This document shows, in pieces, positions 24,145 to 34,444 of a stretch of 64,000 nt of DNA; the first letter of the stretch is position 1, and each line of letters starts with the position of its first letter. The stretch spans positions 1,257,501-1,321,500 of the forward strand of contig JAQFVV010000204.1 in NCBI GenBank assembly GCA_028023455.1, in the 5' to 3' direction. Source of the DNA: Epiperipatus broadwayi (lineage: Eukaryota > Onychophora > Udeonychophora > Euonychophora > Peripatidae). Below the pieces are notes generated by a model that saw only the letters and a program-made list of their open reading frames with translations, had not been told where the DNA came from and searched no databases. A program made the position numbers and the translations under genes.

Positions 24145-24800
24145 ATGTTTATATTGGACTATTTCCATTATCTAATATGTGTGTTGAATGCCTTTAGAAA
24201 AATTCAATTTTATTTAATATTCCAAATCACAGCAAACAAGTTAGTATATACACCAACTGTTAGTAATGTCACAGCAAACAGGTTAGTATATGCACTAACT
24301 GTTAGTAATATAAACAGGTTAGTATATGCACAATAATTTGAAAGATATTATTCTCCCTTCTTCTTCAGGTGTTGCTGGCCTGACCAGTGACAGCATGGAA
24401 TTCAAACCTGGGTCCTTAGATTCTTGATTATTGAATTTTAAGGTAATGCTCTAACCAACTAATCTATCCTTCCAAAATAACACTCTAACCAACTGAACCA
24501 TCATTACCTTAAAATTCAATAATAAGAATCTAAGAACCCAGGTTCGAATCCCATGCTAATACTGTCACTGGTCAAGCTAGCAACACCAGAAGGAAAGGAG
24601 AGATTAATACCATTTAAAATGTTGTGCATATACTAACCTGTTTATATTACTAACAGTTAGTGCATATACTAACCTGTTTTCTGTGATATTACTAACAGTT
24701 GAATGTATTTGGAATATTTAAACAAAATCGAATTTTTCTAAAGACCTTCGACACACATATTAGATGATGGAAATAGTCCAATATAAAAATACAACTAGAA
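24145..24800. repeat. 650-bp palindrome with internal tandem units and tRNA-like sequence
   Basis: Arms of about 300 bp (24,145-24,448 and 24,502-24,800) are inverse copies. Shared blocks are ggactatttccat, ggttagtatatgca, actgttagtaatat, gacagtgac-like sequence and acccaggtt. Each arm has short tandem units of about 38 bp containing caggttagtatatgcac. The 54-nt centre holds two ctctaaccaact boxes. Confidence 0.7.
24395..24470 (-). repeat. tRNA-like (SINE-head-like) segment
   Basis: On the minus strand, AGTTGGTTAGAGCATTA resembles the D-arm and A box of a tRNA (plus positions 24,448-24,459). After about 40 nt, GGTTTGAATTCC (24,397-24,408) resembles the T-arm and B box GGTTCGAATCC. The right palindrome arm keeps a better B box, GGTTCGAATCCC, at 24,541-24,552. 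A second A-box-like copy sits at 24,482-24,494. The anticodon region is not clean and the acceptor ends do not pair, so this is a tRNA-derived SINE head rather than a tRNA gene. Confidence 0.5.
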
Positions 24801-24966
24801 TACCATCTTCACAAACCTTCAGGAAAATTGTTAAGACCTTATTTGTGAGCGCTTTATAAAACTACAAAGATAGTCAAAAGTGCTCCTAAGTGGATAAAAT
24901 TTTTAAATTATATTTAATTACTGTATTTATAAATATTCATATATATATATATATCCATCCATTATT

Positions 24967-26121
24967 TGGTAATTTTGATTACATGTACTGTGGCCACCAG
25001 GTGACACTGCAAAACCACCAAGAAGCCTGAAAGTGATAAATTTTTATGAAAAAGCTCCATTCATTGGTGGACAAAACAACCCAAAAAAAGGCTGAAATCA
25101 TTGATGGAAAAAAAAAAAATAAAAAAAAAAATCACTGAAATTATCAATGGATAAAAAAAAAAAAAAAATGAGTGCCTGAGGCAATATATATTCAACAAAT
25201 CCATCAAAAGTAAAAATTATAAAAAAAAAAAAAAAACAAGAAAATGCTATAAAACTCCAATTAAAAAAACAGAAATCGGTAAAAATATACCAAACACAGA
25301 CCCCCCTATAATCCAGAATTCTTAGCTTAAATCTAAAAATGAAAATGCCTGAGGCAATGCTATAAAATTTAAATTAAAAAAACAGAAATTGGTGAAAACA
25401 TACCAACACAGACCCCCCCCCAAATCAAAAATTCTTCACTTAAATTGAAAAATGAAAATCCATTGAAAGTACAAATTATAAAAAAAACAAGAAAATGCAT
25501 TATAGCATTAAAAAAACGGAAATTGGAATGCAGCAAATCCAAAAACAGAATTTCTCAAATTATTTAGCTTTCAACATTTGCAAATATGCATCTATAATCA
25601 CATTCAAAAGCAATTAATTGATCTCTGTTTTGAAATTATGGCATATCATTTAAATTTATCAATATTTCAAAAATAAAAAGCAATACACAAAAAATAATTA
25701 TCTCCTTCCCCCAAAATAGTTGAAATTGACAAATTAAGTCAATAGCATAGTTTTCCAAAAATATACTAAATACTTATAAAATAAAAGACTTACAACATAT
25801 TTGCAAATCATTTAAATTCATCAATATTTAAAAAATAAAAAGCAATACACAAAAAATAATTACCAATGTCTTCCCAGGCATTTGGCATTTGTAGTAGGCA
25901 CTTCGATGTTTGCAGTTTTTTTGGGTAAGAAATTGTTTTTCATGTGAAAAATCAGTACCGAAAAGTCTATCACATCACATTTTATTTTGAAATTACAAAG
26001 TGTGATGTGCAATAGAAAAACATTATTTGCAGCATAAAAATCCATTAGCTATCAAAAAATAAAATGAATTAACAATCCATTAGCTTTTACAACTTTTTTT
26101 TAAATTATAAAATTTAGCTTT
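24967..26121. repeat. Left terminal inverted repeat of Merlin element
   Basis: It starts tggtaattttgattacatgt and runs through A-rich tracts to ataaaatttagctt. It matches the right TIR in inverse orientation, with substitutions and length changes in the poly-A tracts. It carries an outward-facing open frame at 25,860-26,045 (minus) that begins MDFYAANNVFLLHI. Confidence 0.8.
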
Positions 26122-26730
26122 CTATTGTTAAACTTCTTAACTTATCTCAAAAAAGGTGATTCCCAAGTGAATGGAAAATGGTGCTGCTAAGAAAGCATTT
26201 ATTTTCACTTTAAACCAAATTTATTTTTAAAATTACCATTTAATGTGCCTGCAAAAGTAAATAGTTGCCTAAACATTTCATATTATATAATTTATATAAG
26301 ATTCTTAGGAAAATACTGAATTAAATCCATACACATGTACCACCAATTAAAGATTTAAAAAGAGAAACATAATCACACTGTAATATATTATATCACAGTT
26401 TGGACTTTCAAAATGAAATGATGTAAAAGCCATTTCACATGAAAAATATAATTTCCAAAGCTGACAAATTTAATCAAATTGTAACTAAACTAGTCTTTTG
26501 AAATTCCTGCTTAGTTTTATTATGACACATTAATTATTTTGTACTGCTAGAAATACAAGTTGTTGGGATTATTTTTATTTTTGACAGGATTAATATGGAT
26601 TATTTTCTTATGCAGATGAATATATTAAATATGCACAAACTTTCAGGCAACATTTCAAAATCTCAGGCTGAAATATCAATAGCAGCAGAAATTTAAGTAG
26701 CATCTTTTTTGTAATGTTTTTTTACTCAAA

Positions 26731-27574
26731 ATGATAAAAATTTGGGATCTCCCAAAGACAAAACATAAAGCAGTGGAGTTCCTCCAAAGTAAAAGTGTTC
26801 TGCCTTTTCAAAAAGTTGTGTGTCAAAGGTCATCAAATGAAACTTTATGTGAGTCCAAGGGTACAATAGAGGTGCAACATTTCTGTGTGTCAATGTTCTA
26901 CAGCACATTGGAAAAGAACCTGGTTTGAAGGTTGCAAATTGTCATTTGTCACAGTCATCCAAATCATTAATTATTGGAGTAAAAACCAATTGACCATGCA
27001 ATTGGAAAAAATGATATGGATTTGGACAAGAAGACTGTCATTGCATGGAAATAATATTTGAAAAAAGCCTGTAAAGAACGTCTGCTATCTCACCCATCCT
27101 GTGAACTTGGAGGCCCAGGGAAAAATGTAGAGGTCAACAAAACTCTACTCACTAAATGCAAAAACCAACAAAGAAGAATTCTTCCACTACAATGTTTATT
27201 TGGTGGTTTATGTAGAGAAATGAAAGAGTGTTTCATTGTTGCTATTCCAGGTCAAACAGTGTCTGTTCTTCTAGATGCCATTAAACAACATGTAGCACTG
27301 GGATCCTCCATATATTCTGACTCTGAAAGGCCTACAAAAGTAATGAATTGAATGCTGAGGTTACCAACATTTCAAAAAAAATCATTCTTTCAATTTTTTT
27401 TCTTTTGGGAAAAAAAAAAAAAAATTTGGGGGTTTAAAGTGCAATAAACAAGAGAGGGGGACCACTCAACATTACCTGGATTCATACTTAGGCAAATTCA
27501 TGTGGTGGCAACTTCATCATGGTGAAGATCTATTTGATGTGATATTGCAAACCATTAATATACCATCAGTCTAA
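26731..27574 (+). pseudogene. Merlin (ISXO2-like DDE) transposase pseudogene
   Basis: The transposase would bind the TIRs and catalyse cut-and-paste movement. Recognisable blocks occur in order in shifting frames. They are LPKTKHKAVEFLQSKSVLPF near 26,745-26,805 and a GHQMKLY-like stretch near 26,830. Next come RCN near 26,873 and a GTWFEG-like sequence (KEPGLKV) near 26,915-26,935. The 97-codon frame 27,058-27,351 contains GPGKNVEVNKTLLTK, FGGLCREMKECFIVAIPGQT and SSIYSDSE. NHSFNF lies near 27,375, and GTTQHYLDSYLGKFMWW then GEDLFDVIL near 27,460-27,550, with a stop at 27,572-27,574. The first catalytic Asp of VEIDE reads Asn here, the second (YSD) is kept, and the acidic third site is lost in a poly-A tract. 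With several frameshifts it cannot be active. Confidence 0.85.
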
Positions 27575-27981
27575 ATTTTACAATTTCTAAATTATAATCT
27601 GCTAATTTCTGCCATCTTTGCTGTATTTTTTTAAATCAAATAACCATCATTTTTAATCTTCTTTTACTATTTAAGTGTGTTAAAATCTGTTCCAATAAGC
27701 TTCAAAATTTGAATGTTTTTCTAAATAATTTATTTTGCATTGAAAGCCTACAAATGTGAACCTTCTTTTTATCTATTTTTTGCAGTACTATAATTGTTTG
27801 CTAATTATAATCTGCTCTTAATTTCCACCATCTTTGCTGTATTTTTTAGACCAAATAACCACTGTTACTTAATCTTTTGTTACTATTTGTGCTAAAATCA
27901 CTTCTCTAAAAATGTGAACTCTAAATCAAAATAATAACATTTTTAATGGATTTTTATGCTGAAAACATCCAAGTGCCTACT

Positions 27982-29262
27982 AAGCTAAATTTTATAATTT
28001 TAAAGAAAAGTTGTAAAAGCTAATGGATTTTTAATTCATTTTATTTTTTGATAGCTAATGGATTTTTATGATGCAAATGATCTTTTTCTATTGCACATCA
28101 TACTTTGTACTTTGAAAATGAAATGTAATAGACTTTTCAGTACTGACTTTTCACATGAAAAACAATTTCTTGAACTGAAGAAACTGCAAACATCAAAGTT
28201 CCTAATGCCTGGAAAGACATTGGTAATTATTTTTGTGTATTGCTTTTTATTTTGTAAATATTGATAAATTTAAATAATTTGCAAATATGTAATGTCTTTT
28301 ATTTTTTAAGTATTTAGTATATTTTTTGAAAACTATGCCATCGACTTAATTTGTCAATTTCAGCTATTTTGGGGGGAAGGATAGATTTTACATTGGTAAT
28401 TATTTTTTATGCATTGCTTTTTATTTTTTAAATATTGATAAATTTAAATGATATGCCATAATTGCAAAGCAGAGAACAATTGATTGTTTTTGAATGTGAT
28501 CATAGATGCATATTTGCAAATGTTGAAAGTGTTGAAAGCTAAATAATTGGATGAAATTCTGTTTTTTGATTTACCACCAATTGTTAATGTTTCTTACTTG
28601 GGGAGAAGGATAAATTTTACGTTGGTAATTATTTTTTGTGTGATGCTTTTTATTTTTTAAATATTGGTGAATGTAAATGATATGCCATAATTTCAAAACA
28701 GAGTACAATTAATTGCTTTTAAATGTAATTGTAGATGCATATTTGCAAATGTTGAAAGCTAAATAATTTGATAAAATTCTGTTTTTGGATTTTCTGTCGT
28801 TTTTTTTCTAAATGCGATAAAGCATTTTCTTGTTTTTTTTTTTATAATTTATACTTTTGATGAATTTGTTGGATATATATATATTGCCTCAGGCATTTTC
28901 ATTTTTTGATTTAAATGAACAATTCTTGATTCTAGGGGGGAGTTCGTTTTCGGCATATTTTCACCAATTTCTGTTGTTTTTTTTTTAAATTTGAAGTTTG
29001 TAGCATTTTTTTAGTTTTTTTTTTTTTATAATTTGTTCTTCCAATGGATTTGTTGAATATATATTGCCTCATGCACTTTTTTTTTGTCCATCAATGATTT
29101 CAGCAATTTTTTTTCTTCAATGACATCAGCCTTTTTGTTTTTGGGTGTTTTTTTGTCCATTGATGATTTGAACCATTTTTTTATAGAAATATATTACTTG
29201 CATGCTTCTTGATGGTTCTGCAGCATCACCTGTTGGCCACAATACATGTAACCAAACACTAC
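27982..29262. repeat. Right terminal inverted repeat of Merlin element
   Basis: Inverse partner of 24,967-26,121. It begins aagctaaattttataatttt and ends tacatgtaaccaaacactac. An outward-facing frame at 28,058-28,264 (plus) begins MDFYDANDLFLLHI, the counterpart of the one in the left TIR. The block around 28,380-28,450 is repeated at 28,600-28,690, so this arm is longer than the left one. Confidence 0.8.
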
Positions 29263-29270
29263 CCATTATT

Positions 29271-30861
29271 CTGTAAAAATTATTAATACAAAACATAATG
29301 ACATTTCATACAATATACAGTGTATTCTGAATATCTATAGAAGAATTTCATTTTTTGCAAGTCAAAAGTAATTGAATATGATACCCCATGTATCTAATGC
29401 ACATTATTCATTATTAAAAAATATTTGAAAACATTATTAATGTTTATACAATTAGTGATAATCATATTAATTCTATATGAAAAATAATGGTTATAATCAA
29501 AGGCTTTAAAAGCAGATTAAGCAACTATTCTTTCTTTTATATTATTGGACAAATATATTAAAATACAAAGTCACCTTAATATCACATTTTTATTACTTTC
29601 AGCATAAGGTATAACATAATATGCTTTGTATCCTACTTTACATCATTGATCTAAAACAAATATGTCACATCAAATCTACCAATACAAAGAGAATATCTTC
29701 TTGTTCTGAAAAGAATACAAGTTGAAATCAAATTTTACAACATTTTTTAATGGAAGAAATCATATATTTTCTTAGTACCAAAAGCATAAATTCTAATGTT
29801 GAGCTTGTGTCTTTATGCTGGGATTATGAAATTTGTATCTTGATATAGAGATAAGCCTAAAACAAGCTGAGAATAGCCTTATATAAACAATAATATAACT
29901 ATCTAGATTGGGTCTTTTTTATTAATAATATGAAATTGTCTATTAATTGCTGTCAATGATATTTTAAGCTTATAAAAGATAAAGTATTAATCCATTATAA
30001 GTAAAATGAGTAATTTCACCTTGCTTTTTAAAAAGCATAGACAGTGTATATATTGGTTGTATTTCATTTGTAGATGAGATAATGCTTGAACTTAGAGATC
30101 TGATATAAAATATACTACCATTACTCTATTTTTATAGGAACCTAAGAAATAGAATACAGTTTATTCTGCATATTACTTACTCACTAGTATATCTAATTCC
30201 TACATAAATATAAATGTATTTGATCAAGATTATATCTTAAACATGTATGATATTTTTTTTCCTTGTGGTTAAGACAATTTTTAGGTAGAGTAACAATATT
30301 TAAGAGAGATTTTTGAAAAAAGTTTTGAAATGTTTATTAAATATATCAATTCTGAAAGATTTTGAATTATTTTAGGATTAATATAGGATTTTATAAAATG
30401 ATTTGAAAATCATAAGTGGTTTATAATTTCAAAAATATTCAAGGAGTTATATATGTTATTTAGGCTTTCTTGTTGCATATCTGATTCATTACTGATTACC
30501 GATATTTTAACAAAGGCATATTTTATGTTTATAAATTACGTAGTAAAATTTTACATATAACATTTCTCCTCTAATTCCCTTCATGATAAACTGAAATTTT
30601 ATATATTTTCAATCATTTATTAGCAATATTTTTATTTGCACTTAGTTTTGGTTTTGCATATCCTTATTCTTCTTTATTCTTTATATTTATTTTGCTCAGG
30701 GTTTTAAGGTTAATAATTTATTTTAGGATTTTGAGATTCTAGAATTTTAGACAAGTTTCCAATTTGGTCCCACAAAGATATTATCAACCACCTTAAAAGG
30801 GATTGACTTTTATATGCTTGGATTGATAGTACAATACACAAAGAGGTGACTATTCATTACA
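29271..30861. other. AT-rich non-coding stretch, nothing recognised
   Basis: I see no ORF with domain character, no tRNA-like fold and no clear repeat. Confidence 0.6.
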
Positions 30862-32290
30862 TCTCAATAATGGCTAAATAACACTATAAGTAAACTACAG
30901 ATATCAGATTTCCATTTTATATTTAAATGTGCTAGCTTCTTCTGGTTATTTTATTTAGAAATGAGCTAGCTTCTTCTCATTATAGTGAAGATTAATAAAG
31001 TTTTGTGGCATATTGGCCAACATATAAAAGACATGTAAATGATGTCCATCATCAATTTGAAGATTGGAAAATTGCAATGCCCATGCCAAAAGATGAAAAT
31101 CAAAAAATACAAAACACAGCAGAACCAACACCACATGGAATATATATCAAGGATGAAGAGGCAAAACAAGAAAGCTGTGATATGGAACCCAGAAGAATGG
31201 AATAGGAACTAAAATCAACACCGAAGCTGACTTGATTAACAACTAGATCCAGCCAGACATCAGATATGAAAACTGGCCAGATTCAACAAAGCCTAAACTA
31301 TTTTCTGGAGTAAGAAGAGAAGTGCAAAATATTAAATAATATTTTAAACTTAAGAATGTTAATAAATATATTGATGGAAAAAATGTTTCAATTAAATGTA
31401 GTTTACATAAACATAGACACATGTATATATTAATTAATGGAATAGACCTTATAAATTATCTTATATGAAGATGAATTCCTCAGATACAAATTAATTGTAT
31501 AGATCAAAAACCTTACTGATATGGAAATAAATTCCTAAGATTAATTAATATTATAAACCTTATAAATTACCATATATGGAAATAAATTCCTAAGAGAGTA
31601 ATTAATTGTATAATTAAAAAGCTAAGAGAAATTTTATTGTATAATAACAAACTCTAAGTAATACACGAATTATTTAAGTTAAACTTATTAATTAAACCCA
31701 AAGAATTTACTTCAGAAAGATTAAAAAACAAAGGAAGAGATGGATATAAAAAGCTAGAGAAAAAGGACTGCTGCCTCTTTCTGTAGTTGCTGTTACTGTC
31801 ATTGTGTTCATGAGTTGATGAGCAATGAAAATCATCATGAGAGGACTTCATTCCTAGGATAGAAGCTCCTGTAAATCACTAAGCAGACTAGTGCTTTTAA
31901 CAGACCATCTCAGACTTATTATTATTTTGAAATGCCTCAAGAGGCCTGTCAATGGTTGGTTGTGTTATAAAGATTATAGACGTTAGTGAAGGTAAAGTGA
32001 ATAATAGCTTACCTTAACTTTATAATCATTATTTGCTACTTGAGAATTAAACTCACTTAAATACAGGCTTTATATGTGTGTTAAAGATCAGTTTAATAAT
32101 TCTTTTATTTAATTGTTAATAAATTACTATTGCTAAATATATATGTGCTGTTATTCTGTCAAGTTTTATTGCATATGTGTTTGCTGGTCGCCTAGGTGAT
32201 AAACATCGTGCATCTTGATAATGGCTAAATAACTTTATAGGTAATCTACAGATATCAGAATGTGCTAGCTTTCTCTGGTTATTTTTGTTG
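30862..32290. repeat. Short direct repeats around an unidentified remnant
   Basis: The block aatggctaaataac, then aca(g)atatcag and tgctagctt(t)ctctggttatttt occurs at about 30,869-30,955 and again at about 32,218-32,287. Between them lies a less AT-rich stretch at 31,005-31,340. Its plus frame holds YKRHVNDVHHQFEDW and GVRREVQNI, faintly like the tail of a Ty3-type pol. It is followed by degenerate tandem units containing ggaaataaattcctaag at about 31,460-31,600. It could be an LTR-element remnant. I am not confident. Confidence 0.35.
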
Positions 32291-34164
32291 TTGTTGTTTC
32301 AATGATCCTCATTTCCAAATAGTTACAAGTCAGAGCAATATAAATTTGGTATACTTTCTTTAATTTCCTGCTGTTTAACAGTATTTTGAAAATTGAATAA
32401 TTTTATATGTTTATAATTATTATAAGTAATGATTGTTTTGCATATGATAATGTTTAGACTTTTTTTAACAAAGATATAATTTATTCGTTAAGTCTAAACA
32501 CTGTGGATTAAAATTTGATCCATGCTAATCATAATGATCAATAAGATAATTATATCAATATGCTTGATATGTCTCAGATAATATTTGTAAATTTGATTAC
32601 AATTTGGTTTTTTTAAATAAAAGACAATTAAAATGTATCAAATTTATTGCTCTATATCTAATTAATTGTTTATTAAATTATGTTAATTACTTTATCTAAT
32701 TCCAATTAATTTAAATAAATAAAACTATATCCATTTTTTAAATTTTATGTAATCTAGATAAAACAAATGTAATAAACATATTTTAACTTTTTTAAGATTT
32801 ATTTTCACATCAACTTTTATTTGCTCTATTTCTTTTATATACCAGTGATTGAAATTTATAATCAATTATGGTACTATCTTTAATATAACCAAAATAATTA
32901 TTAGATTTAAATTTATTCTTGATGTTATTACTATTGCAGTTGGTAAAATCTATAATTGTAAAATTACATATTTATTTTAGTAAATATAAGAAAATAAATG
33001 AAAAATTAAACCAATAAAAAAATCTATTTTATATTATCAATTTATCTAAAAATGAAAAAAAATATTTTATCTTATACTTTTCTTATTCTTTAAACTTATA
33101 TTTTTTTAAGTTTAGCACATTTACTTTTCAATTCATTCTTATATTTTAAATAATGTTGCTAATCATTAATTTAATTACTTTTAATTATAAATTTAAACTC
33201 ATAAAAATAATCTACCACTTATTTCCCTTCCATTTATTTTATTCAAAATAGATATATCTCTTTGAATATACAAGTCTTGTTTAAACATACTTTCTTCATA
33301 AGATTCAACATTTTCAAACATTCAAATATTCTCATTAAATTTTAAATTCTTTACATTAATAGGAAAATATTATTGTTTTATCTTTTAAATTTTGTAAATA
33401 TCTTTTGCTTGATATGTTCTTAGCTTAATTTTTTTTTCAATGTTTTTTTTTTTAAATTATACATCTGAACAAAAAGAAAAACATTTCTTATTTTATATTT
33501 AATTATTCAAATCATTAATTCTAAAATAAAATCCAACTAAAAAAATAAAATATCAACTCTGGAAATAAAAAAACAAGTAGAAACAGAAAGAAATAATAAA
33601 AGAAAAAGATTTGTTTTGGTCTTAATAATAATGAAATGAATCTAAAACAAAAAATATTTTAACAATTTCACATAAAATATTTTTTATAATAATAAAATTT
33701 AATTTTTAATATAAAAAATACTACAAAAAATAATAAGAATGTTTTCATTAGCAGATATTTTTTGTTTGATATCCATAAATTTTTAGTGTCTACATTTTCT
33801 TTTTAGAAAGCTAATATATGCAAATAAAATCTAAATGCAAATGTTTACACACATATTAAAAAACAAATATTTAATAATTTTTTTAAAAATTAGTAATAAA
33901 CACTTTAAAAACATTCAACACTTTATTTTTATGTTTTCAATAATTATCCTCATTATGCAAAATCATACTTCTTACATCTAAAGATTATTAGTGTAGTTAT
34001 TATCATGATGTAATGTACTATGACTTTTCCTTTATCAAAGTCAGGAATCCTCTCAGTCACTATGCCCAGACAAACCTGTTATGGACATTACCTTTCTTTC
34101 CCATTCCTCTCCCTAAGTTTTTCCCATATTATTTTCTATCCTTCTCCATCCCATTTCCACAACA
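32291..34164. other. Very AT-rich non-coding stretch
   Basis: Long A/T homopolymer-rich DNA with no coding signal or structured repeat that I can see. Confidence 0.6.
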
Positions 34165-34435
34165 TTATCTTTAAACAAGGCAAACCTCTCTCTATACAGT
34201 AGTACCACCCTCTGCCAACCAGAGTAATCAATGAATGCCAGAAGGGTTGTACATAAAATCCCTATCTAGTGCCTACTCATCCAATATCCCCAGACTATTT
34301 TCTGCCTTCTGGCATTCATTGATTACTCTGGTTGGCACAGCATGGCACTACTGTATGGAGAAAGTTTTGCCTTGTTTAATAACAATTATGTGCCAGTATA
34401 AGGGATGGTGATCATGTCATGCTTAGTGGTTTAAC
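34165..34435. mobile_element. Foldback element (TAAACA..GCAAAACTCTCC family), short copy
   Basis: Inverted arms: aaacaaggcaaacctctctc, tacagtagtaccacc, gccaaccagagtaatcaatg and aatgccagaag at 34,170-34,250 are repeated inverted at 34,300-34,385. The right side extends further with gtgccagtata and gatcatgtcatgcttag, as in the 42.2-kb copy. On the minus strand it keeps GAAA, TAGTC and TGGGGA of the hammerhead 3' half, but the CTGATGA half has been deleted. Confidence 0.7.
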
Positions 34436-34444
34436 ATTATCTTT

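Larger units (their letters stand above)
21195..24955. mobile_element. Penelope-like element (PLE) cluster with nested inverted repeats
   Basis: The composite consists of three GIY-YIG endonuclease tail fragments (21,364-21,585 plus; 21,845-22,137 minus; 22,501-22,794 plus), four hammerhead-like motifs, and several palindromes. The block aaagtgctcctaagtggataaa recurs at about 21,625 and 24,875 and inverted at about 21,290 and 21,795, marking element ends. After it comes a stretch leading to (TA)n. Head-to-head and tail-to-tail copies and truncation are characteristic of PLE insertions, which carry long-terminal-repeat-like ends. No reverse-transcriptase domain is present, so all copies are fragments. 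Confidence 0.65.
24959..29270 (+). mobile_element. Merlin-superfamily DNA transposon, complete ends, inactive
   Basis: The element spans 24,967-29,262 between 8-bp direct repeats CCATTATT (24,959-24,966 and 29,263-29,270). Its very long terminal inverted repeats are 24,967-about 26,121 and about 27,982-29,262. A plus-strand transposase remnant of the ISXO2/IS1595 (DDE) type lies between them. Merlin elements are known for 8-9-bp target duplications, which fits. It inserted into (TA)n at the edge of the Penelope-like cluster, so it is younger than that cluster. The 1.2-kb TIRs are long compared with the short TIRs of typical Merlin elements. Confidence 0.85.

Noticed and set aside
26726-26908. 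Minus-strand frame overlapping the Merlin transposase
   Set aside because: The plus strand carries recognisable transposase blocks here; the minus frame is a shadow.
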